A model generated the notes under the pieces. The model ran no database searches and had not been told where the DNA came from. It saw only the letters and a list, made by a program, of their open reading frames with translations. A program made the translations under genes and the position numbers. Below, piece after piece: positions 1 through 5,701 of a stretch of DNA of 5,701 nt (position 1 is its first letter; every line of letters begins with the position of its first letter). Source of the stretch: Anaerolineae bacterium (GTDB lineage Bacteria; Chloroflexota; Anaerolineae; Anaerolineales; UBA11858); contig RFKO01000064.1 in NCBI GenBank assembly GCA_003694235.1, positions 1 through 5,701 on the forward strand, given 5' to 3'.

Positions 1-2335
1 AGAGCAGGCCGTCGCCTGGCTGGAAAACCAGATGCCGCTGGTCAATACGGAGGCCGACCTGTTACACCTGGCCGCACAGGCCAACCTCAACATCGGGCGT
101 TTCGAGCGTGCCCTGCAGCTGGCCGAACAGGCGCTCGACCTGCAACCAGAGCACCTGGCAGCGCGTCTGCTGGCCGCCCAACTGGCTTTCGATCTGCTGA
201 TGCCCGACCGCGCCCGCTCCCTGCTGGCACGAATCCCCGCGCAGGCCAGGCCCTCCGATTTGCTGGCACAGCTGCATTGCCTGGCGGGAGAGGTAGCCCT
301 GCACTTCGGCGAGGAGATTACTGCGGCGCAGGCGCTCAACACCGCCTCCGCCATCGCTCCAGACCACCTGCGCACTCAAACCTTGCAACTGCGTCTGCAA
401 CTCCGCCAAGGCAACGGCAAAATCGTCCCCCAGACGTTGAAAGAAGCGCTCATCGCCTTCGGCAAACGCGCCCGCGAAATCACGTCAGGAGAACGCCTGG
501 CGCTGGCCGAGGCCGCGCAGGAAGGGCTGTACTTCGACGTCGCGTTGTACCTGTTGCGCGTCCCGGCGAACAACCTCCCGGCGCGGCATCACTTGTTGCT
601 GGCCAAAACCCTGGTGCTGCGCGCTGAACACTACCACCTCTGCCGCGCGGCGCACATTCAGAACAACGCTCCCGGCGCCGCCGCGGTCGCCGAGGAGAGT
701 TACCACGAGTTCGAAAACGCCCTGCGGGCCGTCAGTCGCTCTCTGGAAAAATTTCCCCAGGACGCCGCCGGAGAGCGCTCCCTGGCGCAGTCGGAGATAC
801 GCACCTGGGTAAGCCGCGGCAAAGCGGTCTTCCAGCCATCTGTGGAACACGCCAAAGCGCTGCTCAACCTGCCCCCTCACCCAGACCACCATTCGGCCTG
901 CCTGGCCGCCCTCAGGCTGGCCGGCGAAACCAAAACTGCCGCCGAACTGGCGCGCAAGCTGCTCGGCGGGGAACGCCGCTTCTCCGCCCCCTTGTGGGGA
1001 CAGATCGCTCTCGCTCTGGCGCGCGAGGAGGCTTCACTGGCCGCTCACGCCGCCGAACGGGCGCTCAAAGAAGCCTTCCGCACCAGCCATCCGGTCACAC
1101 CACTCTACCTGGCATTGCAGGCAACCCTGGCTCACCGCGCCGGCGATCACCCTCTGCTTATCAACGCCACCCGCCGGTTGCTCAACCGATGGGACAACGA
1201 GCCCTACTGGCACATGCTGCTCGCCGATGTGCTCAGCGAAAATCAAGCCCCGGAGAACGCGGCGGCCCTGCAAGAAGCCATCGAGCATTTGAAGCGCGCC
1301 ATCCAGTTACAGCCGCTCAACAAAACGCCTTATCTCAAGCTGGGACGGATATACCTGGCCACGAGACAAACGGAAAACGCGCTGGCCATCCTGAAAAACG
1401 CCATCGCTCTGGACAACCAGGACAGCCGGTTGTGGCTGGCGCTGGCCGAAGTTCATCACGCCAACGGCGGCCTGAACGAAGCCGCCCGCGCTGCCGAGAC
1501 CGCCTGTCGCCTGTCCCCCACCGTCAGCAACGGCTGGTTGTGGCGCGCCCGCATCGCCTTAGACAGCGGCCATCCAGAACAGGCCCTCGAACACACCGGG
1601 CAGGCGCTGCGCCTGCATCCCGGCGATACCCAGGCCTTGCTGTTGCAGGCTGAAGCGCTGCAGGCGTTGAATCGCCCGGCCGAAGCGCTGGATGTGTTGC
1701 AGGCCGTTTCGGCACGTTCGCTGCCCGATGTAGAACTGCTGCTCAAAATCGTGCACCTGCGCCGCCAGGTGGAGGGGAGCAAAGCTGCCATCAAAGAGAT
1801 GGAAGCCCTGTACACCCATCGCCCTCAAGAGGCGCGCCTGGGACTGGCGTACGCCGAGATGCTCGCCGAGAGCGGCAAAACCGACGCAGCCATCCACGTT
1901 GCCCAGCAAACCATCGGCCAGGTGGCACAGTTGAACGAAGAGGAGCAGGCGCGCTTGCACTATCTGTTGGGACGCCTGCTGCGGCGCAGCGGTCAACTCG
2001 ATCAGGCCGTCCAGGCGCTCAGCGACGCAGTGAACGTTCAGCCCGAATGGGTTGATCCCTATATCGAATTGGGTCGCACCTACTTCGACCGTCGCGAATA
2101 CACGCAGGCCATTCAAACCCTGCAACAGGCGTTGACGCTGGCGCCAACCAACGCCGAGTGCGCCTACTGGGCCGGCATGGCCTTCAAAGAAATCAAAGAC
2201 TACGCCAACGCAGAACACATGCTGCGCAAGGCTGCCCAGTCATCCCCGGATGACATCCGCATCCACCGTCAATTGGGCACGGTGGTGGCGCTCAACCTGG
2301 TTCACAACAAAAAATCGCTCTTTGTAAAATCCTAG
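1..2335 (+). CDS. Large tetratricopeptide-repeat (TPR) protein, 5'-truncated by the window edge
   Basis: The frame is open to the left edge. The ten codons before the first ATG (position 32) read EQAVAWLENQ and run smoothly into a TPR helix, so that ATG is almost certainly internal and the real start is upstream. The visible 777 residues are nearly all helix-turn-helix TPR units. A first unit spans about 2-150, and more degenerate units follow to about 1250. A clear tandem block spans about 1274-1700, with the pattern A-L/A-...-A-L-x-L-x-P, for example AIQLQP and ALRLHPGD. A final block of about three units spans 1946-2290 (AVNVQP, ALTLAP, KAAQSSPDD). No signal peptide, membrane segment or catalytic motif is visible. 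TPR arrays usually bind other proteins, so a scaffold or sensor role is likely, probably cytoplasmic. It lies 13 bases upstream of a TPR-peptidase gene, which suggests co-transcription and a possible physical partnership (inference). The specific function is unknown. The last ten codons are more A/T-rich than the rest. Confidence 0.9.
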   Translation, partial: EQAVAWLENQMPLVNTEADLLHLAAQANLNIGRFERALQLAEQALDLQPEHLAARLLAAQLAFDLLMPDRARSLLARIPAQARPSDLLAQLHCLAGEVALHFGEEITAAQALNTASAIAPDHLRTQTLQLRLQLRQGNGKIVPQTLKEALIAFGKRAREITSGERLALAEAAQEGLYFDVALYLLRVPANNLPARHHLLLAKTLVLRAEHYHLCRAAHIQNNAPGAAAVAEESYHEFENALRAVSRSLEKFPQDAAGERSLAQSEIRTWVSRGKAVFQPSVEHAKALLNLPPHPDHHSACLAALRLAGETKTAAELARKLLGGERRFSAPLWGQIALALAREEASLAAHAAERALKEAFRTSHPVTPLYLALQATLAHRAGDHPLLINATRRLLNRWDNEPYWHMLLADVLSENQAPENAAALQEAIEHLKRAIQLQPLNKTPYLKLGRIYLATRQTENALAILKNAIALDNQDSRLWLALAEVHHANGGLNEAARAAETACRLSPTVSNGWLWRARIALDSGHPEQALEHTGQALRLHPGDTQALLLQAEALQALNRPAEALDVLQAVSARSLPDVELLLKIVHLRRQVEGSKAAIKEMEALYTHRPQEARLGLAYAEMLAESGKTDAAIHVAQQTIGQVAQLNEEEQARLHYLLGRLLRRSGQLDQAVQALSDAVNVQPEWVDPYIELGRTYFDRREYTQAIQTLQQALTLAPTNAECAYWAGMAFKEIKDYANAEHMLRKAAQSSPDDIRIHRQLGTVVALNLVHNKKSLFVKS

Positions 2336-2337
2336 TC

Positions 2338-2342
2338 AGGGA
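2338..2342 (+). promoter_or_regulatory. Shine-Dalgarno site of the TPR-peptidase gene
   Basis: AGGGA lies six bases before the ATG at 2349, a good ribosome-binding spacing. A second in-frame ATG at 2361 (codon 5) would be 18 bases away, which is too far. The site therefore supports the start at 2349. It sits in the 13-base gap after the preceding stop codon, consistent with translation of a shared mRNA. Confidence 0.7.
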
Positions 2343-2348
2343 CGAAGA

Positions 2349-5105
2349 ATGGATAATTCGATGAACACACTCCCTCCCCCGTCGGCGAACAAACCGTGGC
2401 GGCGTGAACAATTACTCATCGTACTGCGCACCGCCTTGAAGGTCGAGGCCTACCGCTATGCCGACCAGGCCGCCCTGGCCTGGCTGACGCACTACGAAAA
2501 CGACCTGGAGGTGCAGTATCTGCGCGCCAGAGCGCTGATCGGCCTGGGGCAGAGTGATACCGCGCTCAGCATCCTGGAAACGGTCTGTCGCTTCGACCCT
2601 GAATATCTGGAGGCCCAGGAACTGCGCGCCCGGACGCTGCTCAGCCGGGGCGTCAAAGGCATCACCGAAGCCCACGGCTGTGTGCTGGCGCTGCAAGAGG
2701 AAACGTCGGTCGGGCAGAAGCACAACCCTCCGGCGCCGCCCTGGGCGCTCCCGCTGCGCGAGGCGCGCCAGGCGCTGCGCAAGGGAGCGTTCGACGCGGC
2801 CACAGAACACCTGACCGCCGCGCTGGCGGCGGAAAAGCCGCCCGCCCTGGTCGCCGTCACGCATCTGAAATCCCTCTGGCTGCAAAACGACACCCCGCCT
2901 GAAGCCATCCGCTCGCTCGGGGAGCACTATCAACAGCAATGGCCGCAATGCGTGACCTTGAATCTTTTGCTGGCCGACAGCATGATCCGCGCCGGGGCGA
3001 GCGACCAGGCGGTCGAACTGTTGCACCGCGCCGCAGCGAGCGACCCTGCCGGCCAGGTGGCGCAAAAACTCTGGGGACAGCGCAACCCGTACGCCGCGCT
3101 GTGGCCCGACGATATGGAAGCACCGGTGGACCTGCCCGTCCCCGCGGCGGTAGCCGCCGCCCTGGGGTGGAATCTGCTCCCTCAGGGCGAAATTACCCCT
3201 CAGGAGCACCCTCCCGCCAAAGCCGCCGCGCCCCCGGCGGAGGAGACTCCCCTCGAGGCGGAGCAATCCCCGCTGCCCCCCTCTCCCCCTGCTGTGGACA
3301 CGCCCCCCGCGCCGTCCACCGTCCCGCAGAAAAAGCCGCCCAAACCCCGCCTGGAAGAGCTGCGCGCCGAAGCCTTGCGCCTGCTGGAGGTCGAAGAGAC
3401 GGACATCCCCGCGGGCAAGTCGGCCGGAGTGCAGGCCGAACTGGAAAAAGCCGCCCGCCGCCTGCGACGGCCATCCCTGGCACGCGCCGATGGGCGTCAC
3501 CCGATTTACGTGGTGCTGAGCACGCGCGGCGGATTGGAACGCCAGTATGGTGCGCGCAACGCCGCTCTGATTGATAAAACACTGGAGAAACTGGTGCTCA
3601 CCCTGAGAGAGCGGCGCGGCTGGGGAGCACTGCTGATGTACCCCGACGACCCGGCAGCCATGTCGGGGTTGAACCTCAAACCGACCCCCTCCACCGATCC
3701 CTGGGCCATCAAACTCGCCCTGGCAGACCTGGAGAGCGCGCTGCGAGCAAAGGACGCCATGATCGGCGCGCTGCTGATCGTCGGCGGGCCGGAGGTCGTC
3801 CCCTTCCATCACCTCCCCAACCCTACCGACGACCTGGATGCCGATGTGCCTTCCGACAATCCTTACGCCACCCCGGACGAAAACTACTTCGTCCCCCGCT
3901 GGCCGGTCGGCCGCATCCCCGGCGGCGCGGGAAATCAGCCCGACTTGCTGCTCGGTTATCTGCGGCGCATGATCCGCTACCACCAGATGCAGAACCTCAA
4001 GCCCGGGCAAATGAAAACCTGGTTGACCGTGCTGCGAGAGATGTTCTCCCGGCTGCTCCCCGGCCGGCGCACCCCGCACAGCATCGGCTATTCGGCGGAA
4101 ATCTGGCAGCGGGCGGCGATGGCCGTTTACCGCGTGCTGGACGAGCCGCGCCGCCTGGTGACCTCACCGCCGCAGGGCAGTCACAGCCGCATACCGGCGC
4201 CCGCCGCCCGGCTGGGATACTTCAACCTGCACGGTATGGTGGATGCCGCCGAATGGTACGGCCAGCGCGACCCGACGAACTATCCCAAACCCGGCGTCAA
4301 ACCGATCGAAGAAGGGCCGGATTTCCCCATCGCGCTGCGCCCGGAAGACGTGGTCAACAGCGGGCGCGCTCCGCAGGTAGTGTTCAGCGAAGCCTGTTAC
4401 GGCGCGCACATCTATAACCGCAAGGTGGAAGAATCGCTGGCGCTCAAGTTTCTGGCTTCCGGCAGCCGGGCAGTGATCGGCTCAACGGCGATCGCCTACG
4501 GGTCGGTGGCCGCCCCGTTGATCGCCGCCGACCTGCTGGGCAAAGGGTTCTGGCGCTACCTGCAGGAGGGTTTCCCCGTCGGCGAGGCGCTGCGGCGGGC
4601 CAAGATCAGCCTGGTGCAGCAGATGCAAAAACGCCAGGGTTACCTGGACGGCGAAGACCAGAAAACGCTGATTTCTTTCGTACTCTACGGCGACCCGCTC
4701 GCCCGCCCCGAAACCCTGCCCTTACGTCGTCAGGCCGCCAAAGATGTGCTCCGACTGGAAGACGCCCTGCCGGCGGTCAAAACGGTCTGCGATTTGAACA
4801 CCCACCCGGACGAAGGCGAACCCATCCCTGACGAAATTCTGGAAACCGTGCGGCAGGCCGTCGCCCATTATCTGCCCGGCATGGAAAAAGCGCGCATCAC
4901 GCTCTGCCGCGAACACCTGGACTGCGAAGGCCATTCCTGTCCCAGCGGACAACTGGGCGCCAAGACGCGCCCCGATTCCCCGCCTCGGCGCAAGGTGGTC
5001 GTGCTCAGTCAGAAACGGCACGATGCCTACCGCGTCCATCCGACCTTCGCCCGCCTGACGCTGGACGAGGAGGGCAAGGTGGTCAAACTGGCGGTCAGCC
5101 GATAA
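2349..5105 (+). CDS. TPR-containing, gingipain/caspase-fold (C25-like, clan CD) cysteine peptidase, apparently cytoplasmic
   Basis: This complete 918-residue protein starts at the ATG served by the AGGGA site. Residues 17-102 and about 129-240 are TPR-like helices. Residues 278-334 are a Pro/Ala/Glu-rich linker, and 335-383 look helical and charged. The peptidase domain runs from about 384 (HPIYVVLSTRGG) to 785. Its landmarks follow the order known in gingipains: VGGPEVVPF (478-486), an acidic DNPY segment (503-506), VGRIP (520-524) followed by a helix with RYH, NLHG with His628, SEACYG with Cys683, GSTAIAYGSVAAP (711-723) and LYGDP (779-783). The His-Gly and ACxG blocks are the clan CD dyad signature, so hydrolysis of peptide bonds is likely. 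The His-Cys distance is 55 residues, longer than the 33 I recall for gingipain R, which implies an insertion. A C-terminal extension (784-918) contains a Cys/His cluster at 853-864. No signal peptide or membrane segment is seen, so it is probably intracellular. CHAT is the main alternative family, but the GRIP and GDP blocks favour C25. Substrate and trigger are unknown. It is probably co-transcribed with the upstream TPR gene. Confidence 0.85.
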   Translation: MDNSMNTLPPPSANKPWRREQLLIVLRTALKVEAYRYADQAALAWLTHYENDLEVQYLRARALIGLGQSDTALSILETVCRFDPEYLEAQELRARTLLSRGVKGITEAHGCVLALQEETSVGQKHNPPAPPWALPLREARQALRKGAFDAATEHLTAALAAEKPPALVAVTHLKSLWLQNDTPPEAIRSLGEHYQQQWPQCVTLNLLLADSMIRAGASDQAVELLHRAAASDPAGQVAQKLWGQRNPYAALWPDDMEAPVDLPVPAAVAAALGWNLLPQGEITPQEHPPAKAAAPPAEETPLEAEQSPLPPSPPAVDTPPAPSTVPQKKPPKPRLEELRAEALRLLEVEETDIPAGKSAGVQAELEKAARRLRRPSLARADGRHPIYVVLSTRGGLERQYGARNAALIDKTLEKLVLTLRERRGWGALLMYPDDPAAMSGLNLKPTPSTDPWAIKLALADLESALRAKDAMIGALLIVGGPEVVPFHHLPNPTDDLDADVPSDNPYATPDENYFVPRWPVGRIPGGAGNQPDLLLGYLRRMIRYHQMQNLKPGQMKTWLTVLREMFSRLLPGRRTPHSIGYSAEIWQRAAMAVYRVLDEPRRLVTSPPQGSHSRIPAPAARLGYFNLHGMVDAAEWYGQRDPTNYPKPGVKPIEEGPDFPIALRPEDVVNSGRAPQVVFSEACYGAHIYNRKVEESLALKFLASGSRAVIGSTAIAYGSVAAPLIAADLLGKGFWRYLQEGFPVGEALRRAKISLVQQMQKRQGYLDGEDQKTLISFVLYGDPLARPETLPLRRQAAKDVLRLEDALPAVKTVCDLNTHPDEGEPIPDEILETVRQAVAHYLPGMEKARITLCREHLDCEGHSCPSGQLGAKTRPDSPPRRKVVVLSQKRHDAYRVHPTFARLTLDEEGKVVKLAVSR

Positions 5106-5131
5106 ACCGCATCTCAGAACAGGCGGCTGAG
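5091..5131. terminator. Possible weak bidirectional terminator or hairpin between convergent genes
   Basis: The two convergent stop codons (TAA at 5103-5105 on +, TGA at 5116-5114 on -) are separated by only eight bases. A perfect 7-bp inverted repeat (TCAGCCG at 5095-5101, CGGCTGA at 5124-5130) flanks them with a 22-base loop. Competing short stems also exist: GCGGT/ACCGC at 5091-5095 and 5106-5110, and CTCAG/CTGAG at 5113-5117 and 5127-5131. No T-run follows on either strand, so a classical intrinsic terminator is not shown. Confidence 0.25.
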
Positions 5132-5701
5132 GAAAGGCACATTGAGCAGCAACCAGTAAACACCGGCCGAGACCGCAGCCGCCGCCGGGATGGTGATCAC
5201 CCAGGCGGTCACGATCTCTTCCGCCACCCCCCAGCGGACTTTAGAGACGCGCTCCGCAGAACCCACCCCCATAATGGCCGAGCTGACCACCTGCGTGGTG
5301 CTCACCGGCCCGCCCACCAGCGAGGCGGTCAGAATCACCGCGGCCGAGCTCATCTGCGAGGCAAAACTGTGCACCGGCCGAACCTTGTAGAACTTGCCCC
5401 CCAATGTGCGGATCAACCGCCAACCGCCGAAAGAGGTGCCCAACGCAATCGCCGTCGCACTGGCCACAATCACCCACATCGGTACATGAAACACCGGTTG
5501 CACGCCACCGATCACCAGCCCCAGGGTGATCACCCCCATTGTCTTTTGCGCATCGTTGGTGCCGTGGCTGAACGCCAGCGCCAGGGCGGTGAGCAATTGC
5601 GCCCGCTTGAAAAACACATTGATGCGCGGCGTCGCTCCGCTCGCCAGGAAGAAAATCAGACGGGTGAGAAAATACCCCACCACAAAGCCGATCAGAGGGG
5701 A
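5114..5701 (-). CDS. pit: PiT-family inorganic phosphate transporter, C-terminal part (5'-truncated by the window edge)
   Basis: This gene encodes an integral inner-membrane permease. The PiT family imports inorganic phosphate (or metal-phosphate complexes) driven by a cation gradient. The visible 195 residues end at a TGA and are open to the right edge. The codons before a possible GTG at 5683 read SPLIGF, a stretch I associate with the middle of PiT proteins, so that GTG is not the start. Diagnostic motifs are SHGTNDAQKTMG (about 5569-5534), the C-terminal copy of the duplicated family signature, and GGPVSTTQVVSSAIMGVG (about 5318-5264). About five hydrophobic segments are seen, the last ending near the C-terminus (WVITIPAAAAVSAGVYWLL). 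The part length fits the second half of a protein of roughly 330 or more residues. The upstream side, where a PhoU-like partner sometimes lies in this family, is outside the window. It is convergent with the TPR-peptidase operon and probably an independent housekeeping gene. Confidence 0.93.
   Translation of the reverse strand, partial: SPLIGFVVGYFLTRLIFFLASGATPRINVFFKRAQLLTALALAFSHGTNDAQKTMGVITLGLVIGGVQPVFHVPMWVIVASATAIALGTSFGGWRLIRTLGGKFYKVRPVHSFASQMSSAAVILTASLVGGPVSTTQVVSSAIMGVGSAERVSKVRWGVAEEIVTAWVITIPAAAAVSAGVYWLLLNVPFLSRLF

Noticed and set aside
32..34. ATG at 32 as the start of the TPR gene
   Set aside because: The upstream codons are open to the edge and read as TPR helix. No Shine-Dalgarno-like sequence lies just before the ATG.
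994..1653. Alternative-frame open frame (+ strand) inside the TPR gene, with others at 1559-2218 (-) and 2939-3574 (+)
   Set aside because: All lie within well-supported TPR coding sequence. Their products are Arg/Pro/Ser-rich and lack repeats, domains or convincing ribosome-binding sites.
2309..2314. Run of six A near the end of the TPR gene as a possible programmed frameshift site
   Set aside because: A -1 shift would add only about 16 codons, ending at a TGA at 2362-2364, and would not join the peptidase frame. A +1 shift stops almost at once. No downstream stimulatory structure is evident.
2412..4079. A 555-codon open frame on the minus strand opposite the peptidase gene
   Set aside because: It is antisense to a gene with clear family motifs. 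Its translation is low-complexity Gly/Arg/Gln-rich with no recognisable domain, as expected from the opposite strand of GC-rich coding DNA.
3498..4703. Assignment of the peptidase as a true CHAT or metacaspase domain tied to a CRISPR system
   Set aside because: The GRIP and GDP blocks fit C25 better, and no CRISPR array, Cas gene or gRAMP-like gene is visible in the window. It is kept only as an analogy.
5681..5683. GTG at 5683 (minus strand) as the start of the phosphate transporter
   Set aside because: The frame continues to the edge with residues expected from the family. Starting here would delete the N-terminal half, including the first copy of the signature.

Overview
The window is GC-rich (by eye above 60%) and almost entirely coding. 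It holds three genes, two of them cut by the window edges. No marker gene fixes the taxonomy. Large cytoplasmic TPR proteins, an intracellular gingipain-type (C25-like) cysteine peptidase and a PiT phosphate transporter together suggest an environmental bacterium, possibly Chloroflexota/Anaerolineae. That is a low-confidence inference.

Left part (1-2335, + strand): the C-terminal 777 residues of a large protein built almost wholly of tetratricopeptide (TPR) helical repeats. The reading frame is open through the left edge, so the true start lies outside the window. Middle part (2349-5105, + strand): a complete 918-residue protein. It has an N-terminal TPR-like helical region, a proline-rich linker, and a caspase/gingipain-fold (clan CD) peptidase domain with an apparent His628/Cys683 dyad. 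A C-terminal extension carries a compact Cys/His cluster. Only 13 bases separate the two genes, and a Shine-Dalgarno sequence sits in the gap, so they are very probably one operon.

Right part (5114-5701, - strand): the C-terminal 195 residues of a PiT-family inorganic phosphate transporter. It converges on the operon with an 8-base gap and is probably functionally unrelated.

The most interesting object is the TPR + peptidase pair. The peptidase has no visible signal peptide, so it probably works inside the cell, unlike secreted gingipains. A working hypothesis is a regulated intracellular protease whose TPR region, or the separate TPR protein next door, senses or scaffolds a partner. This would resemble, by analogy only, TPR-CHAT proteases. 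No promoter is visible because the operon start and the transporter start both lie outside the window. I see no RNA gene, mobile element, CRISPR array or attachment site.
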